This document shows, one piece after another, positions 43,365 to 51,962 of a stretch of 64,000 nt of DNA. Within the stretch, counting starts at the first letter, position 1, and each line of letters begins with the position of its first letter. The translations under genes and the position numbers were made by a program. The DNA is from CAIZWU01 sp942492905 (GTDB lineage Bacteria; Verrucomicrobiota; Verrucomicrobiia; Verrucomicrobiales; V1-33), in the NCBI GenBank assembly GCA_942492905.1, contig OW818657.1, positions 1,736,001 through 1,800,000 of the forward strand, read 5' to 3'. A model generated the notes under the pieces. It was not told where the DNA came from. It made no database searches and worked only from the letters and a program-made list of their open reading frames with translations.

Positions 43365-44645
43365 ATGCCGGGGATGAAATATCCCATTTTGCTGATGAGT
43401 GCGATGCTGCTGACTGGTTCTGCGATGGCGGCCCCTGCGGATTGGCCGATCAATCAGGACGAGGCCAAGGTGCCGGTGTATGTGCTGCCGGAGCTCCTGA
43501 AGGCGGCTGAGGGGGCCGTGGTGAAAACGGTGGATGACTGGCGGTGGAAGCGACGGCCGGAATTGGTGAAGATCTTTGAGGAAGGCATGTATGGGATGGC
43601 TCCTGCCCGGCCGGAATTGGTGTATGAGGTGCTGGAGGATGGCGTGCCGGCCTTGGACGGGAAGGCGCGGCGGAAGCAGGTGCGGGTGTATTTTGGCGGA
43701 AAAAAGGAGGGGCCGGCGATGGATGTTCTGATCTATGTGCCAGCCGCCGCGGCCGGGCCGGTGCCGTTTTTCTGGGGGCTGAATTTTCAGGGGAATCACA
43801 CGGTTTCCAACGATCCGGGGATTCTGATGCCCAGACCGCCGGAGGAGTCGGCCGGGGCTCCGCGGCCGAAGCCGCTGAAGGCATTTGCCCGGGGCGATCA
43901 GGCGGACCGCTGGCAGATCGAGTGGGTGATTTCCCAGGGATACGGCACGGCCACGGCGTGGTATGAGGACATTGATCCGGATTTTGATGATGGCTTCAAA
44001 AATGGCGTGCACGGGTTGTTCCCGGATATCGAGGCGAAACGGGATGGAACCACCTGGGGCAGCGTGGCGGCGTGGGCCTGGGGGCTGCGGGTGGGGATGG
44101 ACTATCTGGAAAGAGAGCCTTGGTGCGACGCCAGGCAGGTGGCGCTGCACGGACATTCCCGGCTGGGCAAGGCCACGCTGTGGGCGGGCGCCCAGGATGA
44201 GCGCTTTGACGTGGTGATATCCAACAACAGTGGCTGTGGCGGGGCGGCGCTGAGCAAACGGTGTTTTGGTGAGACGGTGGGCCGGATCAATACCAGTTTC
44301 CCCCACTGGTTCGCGGGAAACTTCAAACAGTGGAATGGCCGGGAGGCGGACATGCCCTATGATCAGCACGAGTTGCTGGCGCTGGTGGCTCCCCGCGGGC
44401 TGCTGGTGTGCAGCGCCGAGGACGACCAGTGGGCTGATCCCGAGGGGGAATTCCAGGCGACGAAGCAGGCCTCGCCGGCGTTTGCCTTGCTGGGGCAGCC
44501 GGGCCTGGATGCCGGCTTCAAACGGGAGAATCTGGCGGTTTCCACGGGCAATCCAGGATACTGGCAACGGCCCGGAAAACATGATGTCACGGTCGCTGAT
44601 TGGAAACGGTGGACTGGTTTTGTCAAAGCCCGCTGGGGAAAATAA
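43365..44645 (+). CDS. CE15-type glucuronoyl esterase-like protein
   Basis: A 426-residue exported alpha/beta hydrolase. Signal peptide residues 1-22 (MPGMKYPILLMSAMLLTGSAMA). The nucleophile motif GHSRLGKATLW places Ser265; the SRxGK pattern is specific for CE15 4-O-methyl-glucuronoyl methylesterases. The candidate catalytic His is His406 (GKHDVT). WAWGLRVGMDYLE, upstream of the motif, is also conserved. CE15 enzymes cut ester bonds between glucuronoxylan and lignin. The start at 43365 follows GGGA at 43352 by 9 bases; the ATG at 43374 is an alternative. It abuts the next gene with one base between stop and start. Confidence 0.87.
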   Translation: MPGMKYPILLMSAMLLTGSAMAAPADWPINQDEAKVPVYVLPELLKAAEGAVVKTVDDWRWKRRPELVKIFEEGMYGMAPARPELVYEVLEDGVPALDGKARRKQVRVYFGGKKEGPAMDVLIYVPAAAAGPVPFFWGLNFQGNHTVSNDPGILMPRPPEESAGAPRPKPLKAFARGDQADRWQIEWVISQGYGTATAWYEDIDPDFDDGFKNGVHGLFPDIEAKRDGTTWGSVAAWAWGLRVGMDYLEREPWCDARQVALHGHSRLGKATLWAGAQDERFDVVISNNSGCGGAALSKRCFGETVGRINTSFPHWFAGNFKQWNGREADMPYDQHELLALVAPRGLLVCSAEDDQWADPEGEFQATKQASPAFALLGQPGLDAGFKRENLAVSTGNPGYWQRPGKHDVTVADWKRWTGFVKARWGK

Positions 44646-44646
44646 C

Positions 44647-45516
44647 ATGAATACCGGCCGCCGTCAGTTTTTGGCAGGATTGCTGGCTGCTGCCGCGGCG
44701 TCAGGGAGTGCCCGGGCGGCGGGGGAATTGGATGGGTTGCGGTTCCGCGTGGCCGCCGATGGCTGGGGGCAGGCTGCAGCCGGAGAGGTCGAGGGCGTGC
44801 TGAAGTCCGCCGCCGGAGTGTTGTGGAAATATTTCCCGGCCCAGCAACGGGAGCCCTTTGTGGTGTTGCGGGGCAGGGAGGGGCCAATCGTGCTTTATCA
44901 GCGGAATGTGGTGGGAGAGATTGTGATGAAGCTGGATACGGAGGACTACTTGTGGTGTCAGTATGTGTATCAGTTTTCTCACGAGTTCTGCCATATCCTC
45001 AGCGGATTCGAGGACCGGGCATGGAAGCGGAACAACTGGTTTGAGGAGACAATCTGTGAAGTGGCTTCCCTTTTTGTGCTGCGCCGCTTGAGCGAGGTCT
45101 GGGCGGCCCATCCGCCCTATGCCAACTGGAAGTCCTATGCGCCGGAATTCCGCCGCTATGCCCAGGGGGTGATGGATGGCCGGACCCAGGTGGGCGATGG
45201 TCATCTGGGGGATTTTTATCGGAAGCATCGCAGGACGCTGGAGGAGACCCCGCGCGACCGGTCGCTCAACGGGGCCATGGCCTTGCCCCTGCTGAAACTG
45301 TTTGAGGGCGCGCCGGAATCGTGGGAGGCGGTGACCTGGCTCAACCGCACTCCTTCCCCGGAGGGCGGCACCTTTGCGGAGTATCTGGAAAAATGGCGGT
45401 CGGCGGTGCCGGCCAAACACCGGGATTTTGTAAGCGAGGTGAGGCGTCGGTTCGGGCTGGAGGACCCGGGGGCCGGTGCGGCCGGTCCGTCCGGACCGGA
45501 GCATTCCCGTGATTGA
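44647..45516 (+). CDS. Exported HExxH putative metallopeptidase
   Basis: A 289-residue exported protein of no named family. The signal at residues 1-24 (MNTGRRQFLAGLLAAAAASGSARA) has a twin-arginine-like RRQFL motif. The zinc-binding-type motif HEFCH (residues 112-116, in QFSHEFCHILSG) has both His residues and the Glu113 general base. A downstream Glu at 133-138 (FEETICEVASL) could be the third ligand of a gluzincin. It is translated immediately after the CE15 gene. The rest (YPPYANWKSYAPEFRRYAQGV...) shows no known domain. Peptidase activity is inferred only from the motif. Confidence 0.7.
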   Translation: MNTGRRQFLAGLLAAAAASGSARAAGELDGLRFRVAADGWGQAAAGEVEGVLKSAAGVLWKYFPAQQREPFVVLRGREGPIVLYQRNVVGEIVMKLDTEDYLWCQYVYQFSHEFCHILSGFEDRAWKRNNWFEETICEVASLFVLRRLSEVWAAHPPYANWKSYAPEFRRYAQGVMDGRTQVGDGHLGDFYRKHRRTLEETPRDRSLNGAMALPLLKLFEGAPESWEAVTWLNRTPSPEGGTFAEYLEKWRSAVPAKHRDFVSEVRRRFGLEDPGAGAAGPSGPEHSRD

Positions 45517-45551
45517 AGAGGCCGGGCGCCCGCGTTACTTAATTCCATCTT

Positions 45552-46730
45552 ATGTCCATCTTATCCCGATCCACCTTGTTGTCAGGACTTGTCCTCGCCG
45601 TCACCGCGCCGCTGTCACCCGCTGCTTTCTACGGCGATCCGCCGGATGCCACCCATCCGTGGGCGATTCATGATGAAAACCGCCCCCAGCCTGCCCGGGT
45701 GGAGCCCGGCACCTTCAGCAGTCAGGAGCAGCCGGGCAAACCGCCCTCCGATGCCGTGATTCTTTTTGATGGCTCCCCGGCCACCTTGAAGAACTGGGTT
45801 TCCGACAAGGACCCCAACCAAGCCACCAAGTGGGAGGTCAAGGATGGCAGCCTGCAATGTGTGCCCGGCTCCGGATACGTCCGCACCAAACAGGAGTGGG
45901 GCGACTGCCAGCTGCACGTCGAGTGGTCCGCTCCCAGCAAGGTCGAAGGCAACAGCCAGGGCCGCGGCAACAGCGGTATCTTCCCCATGGGGCAGGTGGA
46001 AGTGCAGGTGCTCGACAATTTCAACAACCCCACTTACGCGGACGGTTTTGCCGGCTCCGTCTACGGGGTGAATCCTCCCATGGCCAATGCCGTGCGCGCG
46101 CCCGGGGAGTGGCAGGTCTATGACATCGTCTTCCGCCGCCCGGTCTTCAAGGATGGCAAGATGATTGAAGATGGTTATCTGACCGTTTTTGTGAATGGCG
46201 TCCTGACCCAGGATCATACCCCGCTGGAAGGCGGCGGCGGTCACAAGGCCCGCTCCAAGGATCATCCTTTCCCGGAAAAAGGCCCCCTCAAGTTGCAGGA
46301 TCACGGCAATCCCGTCCGCTACCGGAATATCTGGTACCGCCCGCTGCCGGCCCGGGCTTCGGAAGGCGGCGATGCCAGCCACATGAGTGCGGAAGCCACC
46401 ACCGCGAAGCGTCAGAGCATCGCGGCCGGTCTCCGGTCCGATGCTGCCAAGGAGCAGGGGAACGGCAAAATGCTGAAGCTGATGGAATCCCTGGTCTATG
46501 CCCCGGATGCGGCGGCTCTGGCTGAAGCCACCAAACTCTCCACTGCTTTCCTGGCCTCCGTGAAGGATCTCAGTGGCGATGCCCTGGAGCAGAAGAAGGG
46601 GTCAATCCGCCAGGTCCACGAAGCGCTGAAGTATCTTTCCAACTACAAAATCCTGCCGGCCGCTCTGCCGGAGCAATCTGCATTGAGCGGCATCATCGAA
46701 AAAGCTGGCTGGAACGCGCCGAAGAAATAA
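45552..46730 (+). CDS. DUF1080 secreted protein (3-keto-disaccharide hydrolase family)
   Basis: A 392-residue exported protein. Signal peptide residues 1-24 (LSGLVLAVTAPLSPAA). Residues about 65-265 match DUF1080: VILFDGSPATLKNWVSDKDPNQATKWEVKDGSLQCVPGSGYVRTKQEWGDCQLHVEWSAP, then GNSGIFPMGQVEVQVLDNF and a C-terminal KLQDHGNPVRYRNIWYRPL. The C-terminal 120 residues form an Ala/Lys-rich helical tail. The family includes 3-keto-disaccharide hydrolases; substrate is unproven. It follows the HExxH gene after 35 bases and is closed by a strong terminator. Confidence 0.9.
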   Translation: MSILSRSTLLSGLVLAVTAPLSPAAFYGDPPDATHPWAIHDENRPQPARVEPGTFSSQEQPGKPPSDAVILFDGSPATLKNWVSDKDPNQATKWEVKDGSLQCVPGSGYVRTKQEWGDCQLHVEWSAPSKVEGNSQGRGNSGIFPMGQVEVQVLDNFNNPTYADGFAGSVYGVNPPMANAVRAPGEWQVYDIVFRRPVFKDGKMIEDGYLTVFVNGVLTQDHTPLEGGGGHKARSKDHPFPEKGPLKLQDHGNPVRYRNIWYRPLPARASEGGDASHMSAEATTAKRQSIAAGLRSDAAKEQGNGKMLKLMESLVYAPDAAALAEATKLSTAFLASVKDLSGDALEQKKGSIRQVHEALKYLSNYKILPAALPEQSALSGIIEKAGWNAPKK

Positions 46731-46759
46731 GACGGCCTGCCGCCCCGGCATTCACTCTG

Positions 46760-46793
46760 AAAAAACCTGCGGGAAACATCCCGCAGGTTTTTT
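46760..46793. terminator. Perfect bidirectional-type terminator
   Basis: AAAAAACCTGCGGGA (46760-46774) and TCCCGCAGGTTTTTT (46779-46793) form a perfect 15-base stem with an AACA loop. It is 30 bases after the DUF1080 stop, with an A-run before and a T-run after, so it can work on both strands. Confidence 0.9.
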
Positions 46794-46909
46794 CATTTTC
46801 GGGGAGGGCGGAAGCAGGAGGATCGGCGGGGAAAGGGTGCAGTCCGGGATTTCTTTTTGGTGGGATTGATTCAGGGTGCGCGGAGATTTCTGCAAAACCC
46901 AACCTGCCT

Positions 46910-47836
46910 GTGCTCCCGCTGCTCGACTCCCTCCGCCTTCTCAGTGAACCGACCCGGCTGCGGTTGCTGCTCCTGCTGGACCAAGCGGAACTGACGGTGG
47001 CGGAATTGCAGGAGATTCTGGCGATGAAGCAAAGCCGGATTTCGACGCAGTTGGGGCTGCTGAAGAACGCGGGCCTGGTCCAGGCGCGGCGATCGGGGAA
47101 GAATTCGATCTATGGGCTGGACCGGGTGAGTGCGCCGCTCCGCACGCTGCTGCGGGAAGGAGCCCCCGAAATCCCGGAGGCTTCGGCGGACCGGGCGGCG
47201 CTGAAGCTGGTGCTGCGGAAGCGTTCGGATGCCGCACGGATTTATTTTGACCAGCTGGCGGGGAAGTTCGGCCGCAGTTATCTGCCGGGCCGGTCGTGGA
47301 AGGCCCTGGCGGAAACCTTGTTGCTGCTGATGCCGGCGCAGGTGATCGCGGATCTGGGGGCGGGGGAAGGCACGTTTTCCCAACTGCTGGCCCAGCGGGC
47401 GGAGCGGGTCATCGCGGTCGATTCCTCAGAGAAGATGGTGGAATTTGGGTCCCAGGTCGCCAAGGCGAATGGATTCACCAATCTGGAGTATCGCCACGGG
47501 GATCTGGAGGAGCCGCCGATCGCGGATGCCTCCATCGATTTGGTGTTTCTGAGCCAATCGCTGCACCATGCGGCGCGGCCGGACCGGGCGCTGCATGAGG
47601 CGTTCCGCATCACCCGGCCGGGCGGCCGGATTGTCATTCTGGACCTGCTGAAGCATGACTTCGAACAGGCCCGGGAGCTGTATGCCGACCTCTGGCTGGG
47701 CTTCTCCGAGGTCGAACTCCAAGGTTATCTGGAAGCGGCCGGATTCCGGAATATTCTGGTGAGGACGGTGGACCGGGAAAGTGAGCCTCCGCATTTCCAG
47801 ACGCTGCTGGGCATGGGGGAAAAGGCGGGTGCCTGA
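46910..47836 (+). CDS. ArsR-family HTH fused to SAM-dependent methyltransferase
   Basis: A 308-residue fusion. Residues 1-85 are an ArsR winged helix: LLDSLRLLSEPTRLRLLLLLDQAELTVAELQEILAMKQSRISTQLGLLKNAGLV with recognition helix QSRISTQL and wing. Residues 140-250 are a Rossmann methyltransferase: VIADLGAGEGTFSQLLA (motif I), VIAVDSSEKMVEFG and later VFLSQSLHHAARPDRALHEAFRITRPGG. The start is a GTG at 46910. This ArsR-MTase layout recurs in bacteria, often near methionine-cycle genes, but no such gene is in this window. The metal-binding CXC of true ArsR is absent, so the ligand is probably not arsenic. Confidence 0.9.
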   Translation: MLPLLDSLRLLSEPTRLRLLLLLDQAELTVAELQEILAMKQSRISTQLGLLKNAGLVQARRSGKNSIYGLDRVSAPLRTLLREGAPEIPEASADRAALKLVLRKRSDAARIYFDQLAGKFGRSYLPGRSWKALAETLLLLMPAQVIADLGAGEGTFSQLLAQRAERVIAVDSSEKMVEFGSQVAKANGFTNLEYRHGDLEEPPIADASIDLVFLSQSLHHAARPDRALHEAFRITRPGGRIVILDLLKHDFEQARELYADLWLGFSEVELQGYLEAAGFRNILVRTVDRESEPPHFQTLLGMGEKAGA

Positions 47837-47863
47837 GCCTGAGGGGCCAGGCCAGACGAAGGG

Positions 47864-48484
47864 TTATTTCTTGGCAGGAGCCGCTGGGGATTTGCCCTTG
47901 GCGGCATTCATCTGGCTCATGGTCATCATCTTGTGGATGTTTCCCTTGGGCATGATGGTGTAGATGCCGTCATCCCCGTGGTATTCGCCCGTTTCGCTGA
48001 CCCACGGCTGATTGTCATACCGGTAGGGTTCGGTGGGTCCGGGAGGGAATATGGTGGGGACGATGGAGGGGAAGGAAAGGGCTTCCTCCATTTCCTTGAG
48101 GCTGGTGGTTTTGCCGCCGGATTCCTTCAGCTCGCGGTTCAAACGGCGCAGGTGGGCGGTGGTATACCAGTCCGCTTCGTGGATGCCGTACGGTTCCATC
48201 TCCTTTTTCCACCATACCCAGAGAGCTTCGTCCGAGGCCTCGCTGTCGTCTTCCGGTTCCTGCGGCCAGGAGGATTTGTCCACAAGGTAGCTGGCGAGGC
48301 CGGCATACATGCCTTTCAGTTTGTTGATGGCATCGATGCTTTCGGCTTTGGCGAGCTGGGTCTTGTAGGCACTCAGGCCGAGTCCGGTGAGCACTGCGAT
48401 GATGGCCAGCACGACCAACAATTCCACGATGGTCAGGGCGCGCCGCTGGCGCAGCAGGGAAGGACAGGAACGATCAGGCTTCAT
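47864..48484 (-). CDS. Type II secretion/type IV pilin-like protein
   Basis: A 206-residue pseudopilin. The N-terminal RRALTIVELLVVLAIIAVLTGLGLSAY is the prepilin peptidase site plus membrane helix. The residue before cleavage is Ala in place of the usual Gly, and the mature start is LTIVE with Glu at +5 retained. The body is acidic with a helical DAINKLKGMYAGLASYLVDKSSWP stretch, as in verrucomicrobial GspG-like pilins. The end is a low-complexity AAPAKK tail. It is divergent from no partner gene; the rest of a secretion system is not in this window. Confidence 0.85.
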   Translation of the reverse strand: MKPDRSCPSLLRQRRALTIVELLVVLAIIAVLTGLGLSAYKTQLAKAESIDAINKLKGMYAGLASYLVDKSSWPQEPEDDSEASDEALWVWWKKEMEPYGIHEADWYTTAHLRRLNRELKESGGKTTSLKEMEEALSFPSIVPTIFPPGPTEPYRYDNQPWVSETGEYHGDDGIYTIMPKGNIHKMMTMSQMNAAKGKSPAAPAKK

Positions 48485-48511
48485 GGGGCGGGGGGCAGTG
48501 GGAGACGGGAA

Positions 48512-51088
48512 TCAGATATCGAGATTGCGGACATTGAGGGCGTTGTCCTCAATGAATTGGCGGCGGGGTTCCACCACGTCGCCCATCAGGATGGTGAACA
48601 TGCGGTCTGCTTCGACAGCGTTGTCCTCGTTCATTTTTACCTGGAGAAGACGGCGGGTGGCCGGGTCCATGGTGGTGTCGAAGAGTTGGGAGGCGTTCAT
48701 TTCCCCCAGCCCCTTGAACCGGCGGATCTCCACTCCGCGGCGGCCGATATCGAGGACGCGCTCGAGGATTTCCGGGACGGAGAAGACCGGTTGGATTTTT
48801 TCCTCGGATTCGATGACTTCAAAGAGCGGTTTGTCCTGGGCGCTGAAGTGATCCAGGGCGAGGCCTTTTTCCTGAAGTTGGGCGAGCAGGCGGGAGATGG
48901 CGCGGGCTTCGTGGACTTCGTAGAGGCGGGCCCGGCGCTTGGTGACCGGTTCGGCTTTGCTGGCGGGGAGGGCGGCGGCATCGACCGGGGCCTCCGGGGC
49001 AGCGGCGACCACGGCGGCGCCGAGGTGCAGGTCGGGATTGGCCTCGCTGTAAATGCGGAGGGCGTCTTCATCATGGATGTAATGAACCGCTTCCTCATTG
49101 CCGGTGCGGACGATGACGAGGTATTCCGGTAGCCGGTGAGTCTCGGCATCGCGGTGGCTCATGTAGGTATCGAAGTTCCCACCCTGACGATTGATGATAT
49201 CGGAGAAGCGGCTGAGGCGCATCAGGAGTTCAAGGATTTCCCGCAGGGGAGCGGCGGCGATAATGTTGCCGTCGGCGAGGTTTTTGAGCTTCACCTCCTC
49301 GGCGCCAAGGTCGATCAGGATGCGGTTCAGGGCGACATCGTCCTGCACGTATTCACTGCGCTTCTTCCGCATCACCTGGTAGAGCGGCGGCTGGGCGATG
49401 TAAAGATAGCCGCGGCGGACCAGTTCCGGCATCTGGCGGCAGAAGAAGGTCAGGAGCAGGGTGCGGATGTGGGAGCCATCCACGTCGGCATCCGTCATGA
49501 TGACGATTTTGTGGTAGCGGGTTTTTTCGATCCGGAAGGTGCCTTCCTCCTCGCCATTGCCGATGCCGGCGCCGATGGCGGTGATCATGGATTGGATTTC
49601 CTTGTTTTCCAAAGCGCGGTCGAGGCGGGCCTTCTCCACGTTGATGAGCTTTCCGCGCAGGGGCAGGATGGCCTGGGTTTTGCGGTCGCGGCCCTGCTTG
49701 GCGGAGCCACCCGCGGAGTCACCTTCCACAATGTAGAGTTCGGACAGCGCCGGGTCTTTTTCGGAACAGTCGGCCAGCTTGCCGGGCAGCCCGCCGCCGG
49801 TGAGGGCGGACTTGCGGACGGTTTCGCGGGCCTTGCGGGCAGCTTCCCGGGCGCGGGCGGCCATCAGGATGCGGTCGAGCAGCCGTTTGGCGATCGCGGG
49901 GTTTTCCTCGAAGTATTTGCTGAGGCCTTCGTAGGCGATGGAATTCACCACGCTTTCCACTTCGTTATTCACCAGCTTGCCCTTGGTCTGGCTGGAGAAG
50001 CGGGGGTTGGGAAGCTTGACGCTGAGGACACAGATCATGCCTTCGCGGCAGTCGTCGCCGGTGATGGCAGGGTCCTTGTCCTTGACGAGATTGTTGGCCT
50101 TGGCGTAGACGTTGATGGCGCGGGTCAGGGCGGTTTTGAGGCCGGTGAGGTGGGTGCCGCCGTCGCCATTGGGAATGCTGTTCGCATAACAAAGGATCTG
50201 CTCGTTGTAGGAATCCGTGTATTGCAGGACCACATCGCAGTAGATGTCGTCCTCGGGTTTGCCGGGTTCGATCTCCACGCTGCGTTTGCTGCGGATGTTG
50301 ATCGGCTCGGCCGGGAGCACGGTTTTGTTTTCGGCGAGCTGGTTGACAAATTCGACGATCCCCTTGTCATAACGGAACTTCTGATGGCGTGGTTTTTCGC
50401 CGCGTTCGTCCGTCAGGTTGATGGTCAGGCCCGGGTTGAGGAAGGTGAGTTCGCGCAGGCGGGTGGCGAGGCGGTCGAACTGGAACTCCGTGGTCATGCG
50501 GAAGATTTCCGCGTCCGGGAAGAAGGTGATGCGGGTGCCGGTGTGGGCCGGATTTTCCAGGTCCCCGATGATCTTGAGCGGCGAAGTGGTGACGCCGCGT
50601 TCGAAGGCGATCATGTAGATGTGGCCATCGCGGAAGACTTCCGCTTTGAACCATTCGCTGAGGGCATTGACGCACTTGGCGCCCACGCCGTGCAGACCGC
50701 CGGAGTATTTGTAGGCGCCCTGACCGAATTTACCGCCGGCGTGCAGATTGGTCAGGACCAGCTCGATCGCGGGCATCTTGAACTTGGTGTGCATGGCCAC
50801 GGGAATGCCGCGGCCATCATCCCGGATGGAGCAGGAACCGTCCGTGTGGAGGATGACGTCGATGACTTTACAGAATCCGGCGAGGTGCTCGTCGATGGAG
50901 TTGTCCAACACTTCAAAAACGCAGTGGTGGAGGCCGCGTTCATCGGGGTCGCCGATATACATGCCAGGGCGTTTCCGGACCGCTTCGAGGCCTTCGAGTT
51001 TGTCGATCTGCTCGGCACCGTAGGCCTGGCCGACGGCTGGCATCATGTCGGCGTCTTGTTCGGGGAGAGGAATGTCCTGGTCTGGCAT
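48512..51088 (-). CDS. gyrB: DNA gyrase subunit B
   Basis: An 858-residue type II topoisomerase ATPase subunit. The GHKL region shows EVLDNSIDEHLAG, DGRGIPV and the GGLHGVGAKCVNALS loop; TOPRIM shows LYIVEGDSAGGSAKQGRDRKTQAILPLRGKLINVEKA and DADVDGSHIRTLLLTFF. Family members are 640-850 residues. Here about 220 residues sit between YLYIAQPPLY (about residue 560) and RRFKGLGEM (about 788), including an Ala/Pro-rich linker. This is the Gram-negative-type insertion. gyrA is not in the window. An ATG gives a start with an acidic N-terminus (MPDQDIPLPEQDADMM). Confidence 0.96.
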   Translation of the reverse strand: MPDQDIPLPEQDADMMPAVGQAYGAEQIDKLEGLEAVRKRPGMYIGDPDERGLHHCVFEVLDNSIDEHLAGFCKVIDVILHTDGSCSIRDDGRGIPVAMHTKFKMPAIELVLTNLHAGGKFGQGAYKYSGGLHGVGAKCVNALSEWFKAEVFRDGHIYMIAFERGVTTSPLKIIGDLENPAHTGTRITFFPDAEIFRMTTEFQFDRLATRLRELTFLNPGLTINLTDERGEKPRHQKFRYDKGIVEFVNQLAENKTVLPAEPINIRSKRSVEIEPGKPEDDIYCDVVLQYTDSYNEQILCYANSIPNGDGGTHLTGLKTALTRAINVYAKANNLVKDKDPAITGDDCREGMICVLSVKLPNPRFSSQTKGKLVNNEVESVVNSIAYEGLSKYFEENPAIAKRLLDRILMAARAREAARKARETVRKSALTGGGLPGKLADCSEKDPALSELYIVEGDSAGGSAKQGRDRKTQAILPLRGKLINVEKARLDRALENKEIQSMITAIGAGIGNGEEEGTFRIEKTRYHKIVIMTDADVDGSHIRTLLLTFFCRQMPELVRRGYLYIAQPPLYQVMRKKRSEYVQDDVALNRILIDLGAEEVKLKNLADGNIIAAAPLREILELLMRLSRFSDIINRQGGNFDTYMSHRDAETHRLPEYLVIVRTGNEEAVHYIHDEDALRIYSEANPDLHLGAAVVAAAPEAPVDAAALPASKAEPVTKRRARLYEVHEARAISRLLAQLQEKGLALDHFSAQDKPLFEVIESEEKIQPVFSVPEILERVLDIGRRGVEIRRFKGLGEMNASQLFDTTMDPATRRLLQVKMNEDNAVEADRMFTILMGDVVEPRRQFIEDNALNVRNLDI

Positions 51089-51241
51089 GGGAAAAAAGCG
51101 GGAAGCCCCACCGGGCGGCGGGAGCGGGAACCCGATATAAAGCGGAGAAGCGGGGAAAACGCAACCCCTTGGCGGGGGATTCCGCGGTGCGGTCCGGAAG
51201 CGTCAAATCAGGGGGAAATCGGCTTCCGGCATGGAATTAAC

Positions 51242-51269
51242 TTGCGGCGGGGCAGGGAACCCCTATACA
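51242..51269 (+). promoter_or_regulatory. Candidate promoter of the bactofilin cluster
   Basis: TTGCGG (51242-51247) and TATACA (51264-51269) are separated by 16 bases, about 85 bases upstream of the GTG at 51353. The -10 is strong (five of six) and the -35 weak. It lies in the 264-base divergent spacer after gyrB. Confidence 0.45.
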
Positions 51270-51352
51270 CGCAACAGACCTGCCGTTGATTCTCCGGGAT
51301 TTCGGTTCCAAGGTCCTGTTCTGTCTCTATTTCACCCCAACTCCCACGTCCT

Positions 51353-51877
51353 GTGTTAAAGCAAATCATCGGTCAAAAACCACAGCCTGTCGCCCCGCCT
51401 GCCCCGGTGGCTCCCGCTGCCCCTACTTACACTCCTTCCCAGGAATCGTACTCCAAGCCCGCCCCTTCCTATAATCCCGCCCCCCCAGTCAAATCCACTT
51501 TTTCAATGAGCACCAACAAAAATATCCTCAGCAGCGACGTCGAAATCAAAGGTTCCCTCAAGTTCTCCAACGATCTCATCATTGATGGCAAGATCGAAGG
51601 AGAAGTCACCTCCGATGGCTCCCTCACCGTGGGTGAGAACGCCCTCGTGATTGGTGAAATCCGCACCAAATCCGTGGTCGTCTTCGGCAAAGTGCAGGGG
51701 AACATCACCGTCACCGAGCGCTGCGAACTGAAGAGCAATGCGATTCAGGAAGGGGATATTGTCGCGGGCACCATGTCCATCGAAGAAGGCGCTTCCTTCT
51801 CCGGCCGTTCCTCCGTCGGCAAGAGCGCCGTGGCCAACGCCCAGGCCGCCAAAAAAGCTGCCGCTCCTCAATCATAA
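51353..51877 (+). CDS. Bactofilin (polymer-forming cytoskeletal protein)
   Basis: A 174-residue bactofilin that starts at GTG 51353. The N-terminal 45 residues are a Pro/Ala-rich disordered stretch. The core (STNKNILSSDVEIKGSLKFSNDLIIDGKIEGEVTSDGSLTVGENALVIGEIRTKSVVVFGKVQGNITVTERCELKSNAIQEGDIVAGTMSIEEGASFSG) has the right-handed beta-helix hallmarks of bactofilins, with G-x-I-x-G-x-V spacing. Residues 155-174 are an Ala/Lys tail. It probably self-assembles into filaments on the membrane. Three co-directional genes follow. Confidence 0.93.
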   Translation: MLKQIIGQKPQPVAPPAPVAPAAPTYTPSQESYSKPAPSYNPAPPVKSTFSMSTNKNILSSDVEIKGSLKFSNDLIIDGKIEGEVTSDGSLTVGENALVIGEIRTKSVVVFGKVQGNITVTERCELKSNAIQEGDIVAGTMSIEEGASFSGRSSVGKSAVANAQAAKKAAAPQS

Positions 51878-51946
51878 CCCGCGCTGGCGGGAATCCGCGG
51901 CCCAACTCCGATACCGGGAACAGCGGATCACCCGTTGCGATCAACC

Positions 51947-51962
51947 GGAGGACTGACCGCTG
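51947..51962 (+). promoter_or_regulatory. Ribosome binding site and CTG start of the zinc-ribbon bactofilin
   Basis: GGAGG (51947-51951) is followed after 8 bases by CTG (51960-51962). An in-frame TGA at 51954-51956 rules out earlier starts. The next possible start in frame is the TTG at 52080, which would remove the first zinc ribbon. Confidence 0.6.

Noticed and set aside
43257..44648. A 463-residue minus-strand frame opposite the CE15 gene
   Set aside because: The plus-strand CE15 gene has a signal peptide and catalytic motif; the shadow has none.
46743..46909. A riboswitch upstream of the ArsR-methyltransferase gene
   Set aside because: The only strong structure is the symmetric terminator of the previous gene; no aptamer-like conserved core is visible.
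49136..51289. A 717-residue open frame on the plus strand opposite gyrB
   Set aside because: It is the antisense shadow of gyrB; the GC-rich third codon positions keep it open and its product has no domain.
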